The position numbers and the translations under genes were made by a program. Below the pieces are notes generated by a model. It had not been told where the DNA came from. It ran no database searches and saw only the letters and a list, made by a program, of their open reading frames with translations. A stretch of DNA of 64,000 nt from Fallopia convolvulus (taxonomy: Eukaryota > Streptophyta > Magnoliopsida > Caryophyllales > Polygonaceae). The first letter of the stretch is position 1; every line of letters begins with the position of its first letter. The DNA is taken from NCBI GenBank assembly GCA_964016875.1, contig OZ024730.1:34763795-34827794 (forward strand), written 5' to 3'. Of this stretch, positions 22,583 through 34,034 are shown one piece after another.

Positions 22583-24954
22583 TCATGGGCTTCGTGGGAA
22601 CAGGGCATCACAGAGACGCGTCAGGACTTGTGTAAGCTTTTCTTGTCCCCTGGCCAATGTTGCTTGGTCCCTGGCAATCTGATCGAGGGTGTTGGCGATG
22701 CGGAGCAAAACTTGAGAGTTCCCCTCTTCACCGGATTCCAGTTGAGCCGTTTCCTCTACAGGCTCAGAGTGCCTCATCTTCTGGATCACTGAGATGTCTA
22801 GTTCCCTTCCAAGCACAATTTCTTCCTTAGAGGCGTCGTAGAGACCCTCTTTTTGCAGCAGCTTCTTGATCAGTCCAGAGTAGGGAAGGGAATGGGACTT
22901 GGAAGCCATACACTTCTCCATATGCCCAAGTATGATTCTGGGAAGGTTGATGGGCTTCTTGAGGAGGAAGTGATAGAGGATGATGGCATCGGGGATATTG
23001 ATGACCAGACGCTTCTCTTGGCGAGGGATCACCATATTGATGATGAATTGATGAGCAAGCTTGGCGACGAGGGACAAATGATGAGTCGAAGGCACTTTAG
23101 TGGGAACTCGGCCCTCAAAGATGGTGTTGTACACCTCGGCGCTGTTGAAGTCGTCCCAGAGCTTGTTGGGCAACTCTTTGAATCCTTGAACTGGGACCTG
23201 GAGCTGAAGGTGGATTGTGGACGTAGTAAATATAAACTCGTCGCCTTCGTGGGAGAGAGTCCCCTGAGTGTCATCATTGTTTATGATGAAGTTGTTGTAG
23301 AATTGACGCACTTGGGAGGGATCTACACTCACAGCTTCCTTGCAAAGGTTCTCCCAGCCCTAGGCCTTGATTAGGTCTCACAGTTCCCCTAGGCAGTTGT
23401 TGTTGAGCACTTCTTCAGAAATTATAAGAGGGGGGAGGAGCTTTCGGCGTTCATCCACAGGGTACCTTGTTGATGAAGTTCCCTTCCCCTTCTTTGTGGT
23501 TCTCTTAGAAGTGTTCCCCCTAGAGACCGTGCGAGGTCCTTTCGGCTGAGGGGGTGCAGCCGCTTCAATCATCAGCACTCGTTCCCTTGGAGGATAGGAA
23601 CCCGTGGACACCACCATTTGGTGTCCATGTGTTGGGATCTGTGCTTGCTCCTTAGCATTTGGAGCCTCTTCTTCTTCGTCGACCTTATCATTGGAGGTCC
23701 CTTCTTCCTCGGAGGAGCTCGAGCTTGAGCCCTCCGCGTCATCGTCACGATGACTTGTACTTGCCCCAGCACCACCAGCTGGTGTTGGGTCCCTTTTCTC
23801 TGTGGGCTCTTCAGGAGCCGCTTTCTCTTGAGACTTGGTCCCTTGATCATGTGTTGCTTCAGTGGGGACCTAGTTGAGCTCTTCCTCTATAGCCTGGAGC
23901 TGGGCCTCCTGCTCGACAGTTCCCATGATGAGAGGAGGAGGGTCCATGGTCATTTTCCCGATGACGGCGGAGAGGGGAAGGTCATCGTCGTCCGAAGTAA
24001 GGACGACGGCAGTTTTGGATGGAGAGGGAGTGGGGAGTTTTGTGGTGGTGGGGGATGTGGTGGAAGAGGGAAGAGGAGAGGAAAGAGGAGTGGATATTTG
24101 TGTAGAAGGGGGAGGAGGAGTGGATTTGGTAACCTGGGGAGTAGAGGTCCCCGAGGCAGGAGTGGGAGAGATAGATGTGTGTTTTGGCGAGGAAGGAGGG
24201 GAAGGAGTTTTGTGAGGTGGAGGTGGAGTCCCGTTGTTGTGGGAACAAAGGGGAGTGGTGGAGGTGGAGTTCCCTTTGTTGTGGGAACAAAAAGAGGTGG
24301 TGGAGGAGTCTTTTGTTTCGAGGGAAGAGGTTTGGGAGGTCCCTTACTTATGGGAAGAGGGAGGGAAGAAGAAGTGAGTTGGCTCTGGGATTGGGAGGTC
24401 CCAGAGTCCGAGTGAAAGACGAAAGGGGGTTTGGCCATACAAGAACTTTCCTTGGAGTAGTTCAAGTACTCCTCGAATTTGAAGTGGGGTTTCTTCCTGG
24501 GCTCCGAAAATTCAGAGACCTCAGTGTGTTTGTGTTTTTTGGATTTGGAGGGATCTTTGGAATGTTTGGATTTTTTGGATTTCGAGGGGTATTTGGATGA
24601 GTGGCGTTTTTTGGATGAATGGTGGTGTTTGGATTATCTGGGCTTCTCGTTGATAGAGGGACGAGCATCTCCGAAACTGTCAACAATGACAATGTCGGAG
24701 GAGGTGTTGGTGGTTGAAGGAGGAGGAAGGGATTCAGAGGAGGTGGCGGAAGAGGAAGTCTAGGCCAAGGTTTCGTCAGCCGGAGGAGGGGGTGGCAAGA
24801 AAGGGCTTACTTGGTTGTAGAGCCCTTGGATGAGAACATCCTTCATGATTGGGTCTTGCTCTTTCTCAATCTCGTTTAGTTGCGAGACGAAGAGAAATCT
24901 GGGATTTGCAAGAACCCAAGCTTTAATCTAGGCGAAGGTGTGTGGTGTGGCCAT
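22583..24954 (-). pseudogene. post-pol additional ORF of SIRE-like element A
   Basis: Starts at ATG 24,954 (MATPHTFA) like its homologue in element B (MAPQHTFAQIKAWV), but an early TAG replaces the Gln codon after the eighth residue. The order is an N-terminal Pro/Ser-rich region with Lys/His-rich SKK repeats, an acidic low-complexity middle, and a C-terminal globular region best preserved in the 249-codon frame 23,332-22,583 (VDPSQVRQFYNNF, HMEKCMASKSHSLPYSG, near the end DQIARDQATLARGQ). Frameshifts break it into at least four pieces. SIRE/Maximus-type copia elements are known to carry an extra ORF here, often called envelope-like; function is not established. Confidence 0.7.
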
Positions 24955-25713
24955 TTTTGGGAGAATTTGGGGAAGAGAGAAGGTTTTGGAGGTTTCTTGA
25001 AAAAGAAAGTGAAAGGAATGTGGAGAGGATGAAAGACAGAGGTTGAAGACGGAATAAGGGCCCAAAAATGGCAAATGAGGGTTTTAAGGAGAGAAGGGGC
25101 GAAGGGTAGAAAGGGAAGTGGGAAAACCTCGATAACCGTTGCCCAATGAACGTGGGGCATCGTTTCAACTTCCGTAGCACGCCTCTTGACACGCGTCACG
25201 ATCTCTAGGGAAGTCCTTTCAAAATTTGAATACTTGGCCCTTAACGCTTCAGAGCTTCTGACACAAAAGTCCGCTTCCCAAGTGACGGTTCTTCTTCGTA
25301 GATGAGTCAGCGTTCCCTTGCTAGTATGTATCAGTTCCCATGATCTTATCAAGGTCAGGGAGAGTGAAGTGGTTAAGGGAACTTCACACTCATCCTTTTG
25401 TGGGGCTAGGGAACTCAAAGGGAACCAGACAATTTACGACTCGATAAAGGAGTAAACATTTTGGCTCATGAGAAGCGTTTGTCTGGTCCCTGGCTTAGGG
25501 TAGGTTATATGATCAACCGTCATAGTGGCTTGTAAGGTGGGATAAAGGGAACTCTGGTTGATCATTTAGGGCCAAAAGAAAGAATGTTCCCTTGTACAAA
25601 TTTATCTTTAGACTAGTAATCATGGCAAAGTGAATGCGATAAATCCAAGTTCCCTATTATGCATTCTTAGAGAAACTAGTCAGGCATTGAGGGAGAGACA
25701 AACAGGGACTGGT

Positions 25714-27129
25714 TTAGTTTAGAGTAATCATCCCTAGAAGCATTCGAAAACGCTGGTAGGGACGTCTGTCTAAAGCTTTGGTGAGAATGTCCGCAATTTT
25801 CTCTTCAGTTCTACAGTGTTCCATCGAGATGTTCCCACTTTCAACATTGTCACGTAGAAAGTGATGCCTTATATTTATATGCTTAGTCCTAGAATGATGC
25901 ACAGGATTTTTGGAAATGTTTATGGCACTAGTATTATCACAAAGTATGGGAACTGGGCCAAAAGACATACCATAATCCTGGAGTTGTGACTTAAGCCATA
26001 GAACTTGGGAACAACAAGATGCAGCAGCCACATATTCTGCTTCAGATGTGGAGAGTGCCACTGAGTTTTGCTTTTTAGATCCCCATGAAACTAAGCATGA
26101 CCCTAGGAACTAGGCCATTCCTGATGTGCTCTTTCTATCCACAAGGTGCCCTGCAAAATCCGCATCTGTGTATGCAATGAGCTCAAGGGAACTCTTCCTT
26201 GGATACCAAAGGCAAGAGTTATCGTTCCCTTTGAGATACCGGAAAATCCTCTTCACCTCTTTCAGGTGTGATTCCATAGGGTTAGCTTGAAAACGAGCAC
26301 AGAGGCATACGAAGAACATGACATCAGGTCTACTAGCTGTTAAGTAGAGGGACCCAATCATACCTCGATAGTTCCTTTGGTCCACACTTATACCTATTTC
26401 ATCCGCATTGAGCCTTGAATTTGGTGAGATTGGAGTGTCAATAGGCTTGGAGTGTTCCATCCCAAACTTTAAGAGCATTTCCTTGATGTATTTCTGTTGA
26501 TGAATCTTTGTTCCCTCCTTGGTTTGAGTTATTTGAAGTCCCAAGAAGAACGTGAGTTCCCCAATGAGACTCATCTCAAACTCACTGCTCATGAGGTCCT
26601 TAAATTTCTCTACAAGAGTTTCGTTAGTTGCTCCAAAAAACAATGTCATCAACATATATTTGTACAATCAAAATGTCTTTAGACTCTTTCTTTAAAAACA
26701 AAGTCTTGTCTATGGAACCTCGAAGGTATCCATGGGACAAGAGGAATTGAGCAAACCTGTCATACCAAGCGCGGGGAGCTTGTTTGATTCCGTAGAGGGC
26801 CCTCTCCAGGAAATAGACATGGTTGGGTAACTTCTCATCTTCGAATCCTGGGGGTTGGGCCACATATACTTCTTCCTTGAGATGGCCGTTGAGGAAGGCT
26901 GTTTTCACATCCATTTGATAAAGCTTGAATCCCTTGTGAGCAGCATAGGCAATTAAGAGTCAGATGGCCTCGATCCTGGCGACTAGTGCAAAAGTTTCTT
27001 CGTAATCGATTCCTTCCTCTTGCCTGTAGCCTTGTGCCACCAGTCTAGCCTTGTTCCTTGCGATAGCTCCAGTATCATCGAGCTTGTTTCTAAAGACCCA
27101 TCGAGTTCCTATGATGTTCTTGTTCTTGG
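25714..27129 (-). pseudogene. RT and RNase H of SIRE-like element A
   Basis: On the minus strand: MDVKTAFLNGHLKEEVYV, APRAWYDRFAQFLLSHGY, the catalytic YVDD in VQIYVDDIVF (~26,650), GELTFFLGLQITQ, YLKGND, then RNase H landmarks SEAEYVAAASCC, ILCDNTSAI and TEEKIADILTKAL. It is complete at its 3' end but cut at the RT start by element B. It has a +1 shift in an A6 run (26,635-26,640; T6 in coding sense), a TAG at 26,110-26,112 and further stops. It retains the YVDD that element B has lost. Confidence 0.9.
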
Positions 27130-28189
27130 TGTTGGGACGTTGTTGGGACCTCTGGTTCTAAACAACGGATCAACGATGTAATTCTCTTAAGTTTTGATAA
27201 TGACAAACACCATAGGGAACTAATGTGGTTTGTTCAAGTATTTCTAAGGAACACATGTACAACCAAGAACTCCTATGAATGACCAAAAGCCACTGCAGGC
27301 CACAATGCAGAGTTTCCATCAAGGGAACTCTGAAGAGAAAAGTTCCCATGAAGTGGGAACTCACAGAAATGATCAAGAGAACACAAGCTTACAATGATGA
27401 AGAGTTTCCATCAAGGGAACTCTGAAGAAGACAGTTCCCATGACGTGGGAACTCACATGTGAGGACAACGACCATTCAGCTCAGATCGCGAGATTTTGTC
27501 TCAGACAGCCCGAAGGAACAGTCTGAGGATCAGACTGTCACGCTTCATCCAACGGTCCGATTGATCCAAGAAGTTGACCTAGTTCAAACCAAAGTCACAT
27601 GTGAAGAAAGTACAACTTGGGCATCAAGCAAAGGGCATTTTGGACACAAACGAAAGATGCGACTGCCCAAGCTCACCTGGACTATAAAGCCAAATGAATA
27701 GTACTCGGATTGAGTACTTCTCCCAGAACTCTCAAACACCCACATCGGAGAAAAAGAAAGAAAAGGAAGAGAAGTCCCCGCCGGCGAGTGTGTGATCTCA
27801 ACGACGGTGAAGCCGAAGTTCCCAAGGACAAGGGAACTGAGAAGTCGGTGTAAGGTCTGACTTATTTGTATTTTACTGTTGTGAGCTTAGGAACTCAGTT
27901 GAGATGATTTGCTAGTGTTGCTAGAGTTAGGAAGAACTCGTAGGAACAGAGAAGTGTGAATCCGGCTGTGTAACTAAGGAACAAAGCAATTAATATAAGT
28001 AAGTCATTCAAAATCCTCCAAGCGGAGGTAGAGGTTTACCCATACAACTAGTTGGTTGTAGTGGGGTTCCTCTATAAAGGAACTGCGTTCTTTACTGTCT
28101 TTATTACTTGCGATTGTTTACTTCTGCTGCCTTGGGAACAACTTAATTTCCAGTTCCCAAGCTCTTTGCTAACCGTTTACGATCCAACA
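27130..28189 (+). repeat. 5' LTR of element B
   Basis: 1,060 bp from TGTTGGGACG to GATCCAACA. It contains an internal imperfect duplication of about 100 bp (27,308-27,460) built around GTTCCCATGAMGTGGGAACTC. Confidence 0.9.
27682..27689 (+). promoter_or_regulatory. TATA-like box in LTR B
   Basis: CTATAAAG within the LTR, conserved in reverse in LTR A at 21,617-21,624. It lies about 500 bp upstream of the LTR end, a plausible pol II promoter for the element. Confidence 0.5.
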
Positions 28190-28191
28190 AT

Positions 28192-28203
28192 TGGTATCAG
28201 AGC
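28192..28203 (+). other. primer binding site, initiator tRNA-Met
   Basis: TGGTATCAGAGC two bases after the LTR end, complementary to the 3' end of plant initiator tRNA-Met, the usual copia primer. Confidence 0.9.
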
Positions 28204-28240
28204 TTGCGCTCTAGATTTGTGTTAGCATCGCAAGTATCAA

Positions 28241-30101
28241 ATGGCTCAGGAACTTACTCAAGTGGGGAACAACACTTGTAAGCCACCAAGGCTTATTACA
28301 GGAAGATTTGAAAGCTGGCAACGCGACATGAAGGATTGGATGCGTGGCCAAGACTACCAAGCCTGGTGTGTTATCGAGAGAGGAGGCAAACTACAAAGCC
28401 AAACAATACCTGAAGAGGTCCATGTGCATACAAGACTGTGACAGGGTAGCAAACCTTGACATAGCCAAGGAAATGTGGGAATCCATCCAACAAATGCACG
28501 TTGGGAACTCAGATCTCCGAGAAGATCTTCAGATGAATGCAAAAAGGGAGTTCTACAACTTCCAAATGGAGATGGGAGAGTCTATCGATAGCTACCAGTC
28601 CCGATTTGAAGGACTTTGCACCAAAATGGAAGGCTTGGGGATCACCAAAGAAGAAATCACCCATAAGATAAAGGTCCAACAACTTTTCAACGGATTGACT
28701 GGAGAATGGGCAAACGAGAGAACAATGTTCAAGGAAAATCCGGAAAATAGAACACTCATGCTTCATCAAGTGTTCGGAAAGCTAGTAGGACACGAGAAGA
28801 GAAAGATCGATGATAAGGAACAGACTCAAGCTCATCGAGGGATCGCACTCAAGATCGAGAAGATGCTCAAATCAACCCAAGAACAACACGAAGACTCCGA
28901 AGAAGAAGAGGATGAGGAGCTAGTTCTCGTAACAAAGGCTCTTCGAAACTTCTACAAAGGGAAGTCTCAAAGGAACAGTGGGAACTGGGGAAAAGGGCAG
29001 AGTTCCCAAAGAAAACCCGCAGAGAAGGACCTCTCCGATGTCACATGCTACAAGTGCAACAAGAAAGGACACTTCGCTAAGGAATGCCCACAGGGAACCG
29101 ACGGCCGGAAGCAAGGGAAGAAGGCTTACATCGCCACCTGGAGCGATGATGAAGACGAAGATCCCGAGTCATGGGCACTCCCAGACATGTGTGGCATGGC
29201 CATAGGAGAAACCACTGGGGAACAACCCAGTGAGGTAACCACTGAAACTGTTCTTGATTCTTTAAATAACTATGAAAAACCTGAGCTGTTGAAAATCCTT
29301 TCAAGTCTTGTCAAAGATAACATAACACTACAAAACAAGTTGGAAAAACAGGAACACATAAATGCTCAATTAGTTGGTCTTGAACCTTGTCCCAACTGCA
29401 TATCCCTTCTTGAAAAACTCAAGTCTCATGTGTCTCACATCGTAGATCTAGAAAATGAAATTAAAACTCTAGAGAAAGATGAAAACACCCTCTTGCAAAA
29501 CCTGAGTAAGACTCCTGACCATCTTAAAGCCTCGAGTTCCCAAATTAAGTTTGTCCCAGCCAAACACGGCATAGGATACAAAGGTGAATGCTCAAAGAAT
29601 GGAAAGTCACCCCTGAGTGAACATGAAATCCATGAGTGTAGGGCCTTAGAACTTCAATGTGAGAAACAGAAAAATGCTCATCTTGAAGAAAAAATCAAGG
29701 TCCTAGAAAGTGGGAACGGTGGTGAGAGAGATTATTACACTGGGAACACTGGACATAGACTTTATGTCCAAATTGCTAAGGGAAACGGGTCACGGGTGTA
29801 CAACAAGGAAACCATGAATAGGAACAGAATCCAGAGACCACACCCAAAGTACTACCTGGGAGAATACTACAAGACGTGCTGGAACTGTGGTGCTCATGGG
29901 CACTACAAGGAAGCATGTCCCAAGAAGAAAGCCCAAACCCTTAGAAACCGTGAGTTCCTAAACAAACAAAAACATCATGCCAATCATCAAAGGAACTCCA
30001 ACTCTCATGATATCAACATCGCTGACTACGTTTTAAATGAGAATATTTTCCCTTGCAAGGGACCGGGCAAGAGTCATCTTGCATGGGTCTCAAAACACTA
30101 A
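28241..30101 (+). pseudogene. gag of element B, with one frameshift
   Basis: Start ATG 28,241 gives MAQELTQVGNN...FESWQRDMKDWM, the usual start of a copia capsid domain. The frame must change between about 28,377 and 28,395 to continue as NYKAKQYLKRSM and the rest of the UBN2-type capsid region. Two CCHC zinc knuckles are visible: CYKCNKKGHFAKEC (~29,048) and CWNCGAHGHYKEAC (~29,878), both fitting CX2CX4HX4C, separated by a coiled-coil-like acidic/Lys-rich segment. It ends at TAA 30,099-30,101. Pol follows in another frame, so a programmed shift or another mechanism would have been needed. It encodes the capsid and nucleic-acid-binding protein. Confidence 0.85.
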
Positions 30102-30104
30102 CTT

Positions 30105-33100
30105 TACCTTGTAGGTGGCAGTGAGAGGGAACAATGCATGGTTCATAGACAGTGGATGCTCGAACCATATGACCGGAAACAAGGATATCCTCATCTCACT
30201 CCACACTCATGCTGAAGGAGGCCATGTCTCATTTAGCAATAAAAACAAGGGAGAAGTAATTGGAAAGGGAGAAGTATTGCTAAATAGATCAATCAAAATC
30301 AGCAATGTCAACTTGGTGAAAGATCTGGGATACAATCTCTTAAGTTTTGCCCAGATATGTGATCAAGGGAACAACGTTGTCACCTTCGACTCAGACGAAT
30401 GCCTAGTCATCAACAAAAAGACCAACAAAGTGATTCTGAGAGGAAGAAGGGACAACAACGTTTATGTAGTAGATACAGAATTTGAACCACCAATGAAGCT
30501 GTGTCTTGCAAGTTCCCAAGATGACACGGAACTCTGGCATAGACGACTAGGACATGCAGGTGTAAATCAAATCCTGAAGCTTTATCTACAGGATCTGGTC
30601 ATTGGTCTTCCACGGATCAATCTCGAAGGAGTCAAAATGTGTGAAGCATGTGTTCGAGGGAAACAGACCAGGAACTCCTTCAAACCCAAAAAGGTGGTGA
30701 GCACAACCAGGCCTTTAGAGCTAATTCACATGGATCTCTGTGGTCCCATGAGAACGGCTAGCTACGGTGGAAAAAGGTACATGTATGTTTTAATCGATGA
30801 TTTTTCAAGATTCACCTGGGTTATTTTCTTGAAGGCAAAATCACAAGCATTTGAAGAATTCGAACCCTTCATCAAAAGAACAAAAGTAAGCTTAGGACTC
30901 AAACTGAAAACGATCAGATATGATCACGGAATTGAGTTTCAAAACTCAGAGTTCCTAAACTTCTGTGAGAAAAATGGGATCTCTCACAATTTCTCAGCTC
31001 CTCGCACCCCTCAGCAAAATGGAGTGGTCGAGAGAAAGAACAGAACCCTGGAGGACATGGCCAGAACCATGATGATTGAAAGTGGAGTTCCCGAGTACTT
31101 CTGGACCGAAGCCATCTCCACAGCTACGTACATCTTGAACCGAGCCATGACAAGGCCCCTGATCAACAAAACGTCCTATGAGCTCATCAAAGGGAGAAAA
31201 CCAAACATCTCACACTTGAGAAGATTTGGTTGCACGTGCTTTGTTCACAATAATGGCAAAGACAACCTTGGAAAATTCGACCCCAGAAGCGATGAAGTGA
31301 TCTTCCTGGGATACTCAGCACAAAGCAAGGCTTACAGGGTCTATAACAAGAGGACCAAGAAGATAGAAGAAAGCATCCATGTCGTCTTCAACGAGAAATC
31401 CGTAAAGATGGGAACAGAGACCCAAGGGAAGGGAACTCTGTTCAAGCTGGTAAGGCAAGATGACGATGATGATGATGATGATGAGCCAAGGAAGAGGGAT
31501 GAAGACTATCCAAGTGCAAGCAACATCCCACATCCAGGGAACAACGATGGAGATACAACCCTCACTGATCAAATTTCCCTCGAAGTTCCCTCCTCAGATG
31601 AATTACAAGACACATCCAACTCTCTTGTTCCCCAAGACAATACCCTGCCATAATCAAGTATTCAGGGGGAACAAAGTGGGAACTTGCCAGAAATCTCTGA
31701 AGAAACCTCAAATGAAGAAGCTGAAGATGAGTGTTACCATGACAAAGAAACAGCTACTGAAGATGACGCACATGCAAGGGAACCCGCTCATACAAGAAAT
31801 TTTCAACAAAGGAAGGACCACCCCATTGAGAACATCATCACCCCTTATGATAAAGGTGTACAAACTCGTTCCTCTCTCAATAATTTTTGTGCATTTAACG
31901 CGTTTGTTTCAATGGTGGAACCCAAACATATCAAAGAAGCTTTGAAGGACCCAGATTGGATTCAAGCTATGCAAGAGGAACTCCACCAATTCGAGAGGAA
32001 CAAAGTTTTGAAGCTAGTTCCTAGGCCCAAGAACAAGAACATCATAGGAACTCGATGGGTCTTTAGGAACAAGCTCGATGATACTGGGGTTGTAGCAAGG
32101 AACAAGGCTAGGCTAGTGGCACAAGGCTACAGGCAAGAGGAAGGAATCGACTACGATGAGACCTTCGCACCGGTTGCCAGGATCGAGGCCATCCGACTTC
32201 TAATTGCCTATGCTGCTCACAAGGGATTCAAGCTTTATCAAATGGATGTGAAAACAGCCTTCCTCAATGGACATCTCAAGGAAGAAGTATATGTAGCTCA
32301 ACCCCCAGGATTCGAAGATGAGAAGCTACCCAACCATGTATACTTCCTGGAGAGGGCACTCTATGGACTCAAACAAGCTCCCCGAGCTTGGTATGACAGG
32401 ACCTCATGAGCAGTGAGTTTGAGATGAGTCTCATTGGGGAACTCACGTTCTTCCTAGGACTTCAAATATCCCAAACCAAGGAGGGAACAAAGATTCATCA
32501 ACAGAAATACATCAAGGAAATGCTCGTGAAGTATGGGATGGAACACTCCAAGCCCATTGACACTCCCATCTCACCAAATTCAAGGCTCAATGCGGATGAA
32601 ACAGGTATAAGTGTGGACCAAAGGAACTATCGAGGTATGATTGGGTCCCTCCTTTACTTAACAGCTAGTAGACCTGATATTATGTTCTCCGTATGTCTTT
32701 GTGCTCGTTTTCAAGCTAACCCTATGGAATCACACCTGAAAGAGGTGAAGAGAATTTTCAGGTATCTCAAAGGGAACGATAACTTGTGCCTATGGTATCC
32801 AAGGAACAGTTCCCTTGAGCTCATTGCATACATAGATGCAGATTTTGCAGGGCACTTGGTTGACAGAAAGAGCACATCAGGAATGGCCCGGTTCCTAGGG
32901 TCATGCTTAGTCTCGTGGGGATCTAAAAAGCAAAACTCAGTGGCACTCTCCACAACTGAAGCCGAATATGTGGCTGCCGCATCGTGCTGTTCCCATGTTC
33001 TATGGCTTAAGTCACAACTCTAGGATTACGGTATGTCTTTTGGCCCAGTTCCCATACTTTGTGATAACACTAGCGCCATAAACATTTCCAAAAATCCTGT

Positions 33101-33344
33101 GCATCATTCTAGAACTAAGCATATTGATATAAGGCATCACTTTCTACGTGACGATGTTGAACGTGGGAACATCTCGATGGAAAACTGTAGAACTGAAGAG
33201 CAAATTGCGGACATTCTTACCAAAGCTTTAGACAGACGTCCCTACCAGCGTTTTCGAATGCTTCTAGGGATGATAACTCTAAATCAAACAAGTCCCTGTT
33301 TGTCTCTCTCTCAATGCCTGACTAGTTTATCTAAGATTGCATGA
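30105..33344 (+). pseudogene. pol polyprotein of element B (PR-IN-RT-RNase H)
   Basis: Protease: WFIDSGCSNHMTG (~30,140). GAG-pre-integrase zinc region: LWHRRLGHAG...CEACVRGK. Integrase: HMDLCGPM, IRYDHGIEFQ (usual S and T altered to Y and I beside the catalytic D) and GVVERKNR. RT: WVFRNKLDDTG, ARLVAQGYRQ, MDVKTAFLNG, QAPRAWYDR. After WYDR a 158-bp deletion, by comparison with element A, removes the YVDD catalytic motif and shifts the frame. RNase H: STTEAEYVAAASCC, ILCDNTSAI, IADILTKALDRR. In-frame stops are TAA 31,651-31,653 and TAG 33,021-33,023. Copia-type order; no activity is possible. Confidence 0.9.
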
Positions 33345-34034
33345 TAGGGAACTTGGATTTATTGCTTTCACTATGCCATGATTACTAGTCTAGAGATAAA
33401 TATGTACAAGGGAACTTTATTTCTTTCGGCCATACATGATCAACCAGAGTTCCCTTTATCCCTCTTTACAAGTCACTATGACGGTTGATCATATAACCAA
33501 CCCTAAGCTAGGGACCAGACAAACGCTTCTCATGAGCCAAAATATTTCCTTTATCGAGTCGAAAATTGTCTGGTTCCCTTTGAGTTCCCTAGCCCCACAA
33601 AAGGATGAGTGTGAAGTTCCCTTCACCACTTCACTCTCCCTGACCTTGACAAGATCATGGGAACTGATACATACTAGCAAGGGAACGCTGACTCATCTTC
33701 AAAGAAGAACCGTCACTTGGGAAATGGACTTTTGTGTCAGAATCTCTGAAGCACTAAGGGCCAAGTATTCAAATTTTGAAAAGGACATCCCAAGAGATTG
33801 TGACGCGTGTCCAGAAGCGTGCTATGGAAGTTGAAACGATGCCCCATGTTCATTGGGCGATGGTTATCGATGTTTTCCACTTCCCTTTCTACCCCTCGCC
33901 CCCTCTCTCCTTAAAACCCTCCTTTGCCATTTTTGGGATCTTATTCCATCTTCCATCTCTGCAATTCTTCTTCTCCACATCCCTTTCACTCCCTTTTTCA
34001 AGAAACCTCCAAAACCTTCAAAAATCTTACAAAA
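33345..34034 (+). other. spacer between pol and the extra ORF of element B
   Basis: Non-coding, very rich in GTTCCC/GGGAAC (about seven in 33,350-33,690). 33,880-34,034 is pyrimidine-rich with TTAAAA near 33,910, which could be a leader or promoter for the next ORF. The same segment exists in element A. Confidence 0.5.

Larger units (their letters stand above)
21118..27129 (-). mobile_element. SIRE-like copia element A, 3' part, minus strand
   Basis: In reverse order it contains RT, RNase H, a long post-pol ORF region, two purine tracts and a complete 1,059-bp LTR. It breaks at 27,129 within the start of RT, exactly where the 5' LTR of element B begins. The protease-integrase part of the same family lies on the minus strand at 37,054-38,300 (block C). 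The simplest reading is that B inserted into A+C. About 650 bp between integrase and RT is missing from A+C. Confidence 0.85.

Noticed and set aside
23750..24600. Plus-strand Gly/Arg-rich frames
   Set aside because: They are complements of the Pro/Ser-rich post-pol ORF on the minus strand.
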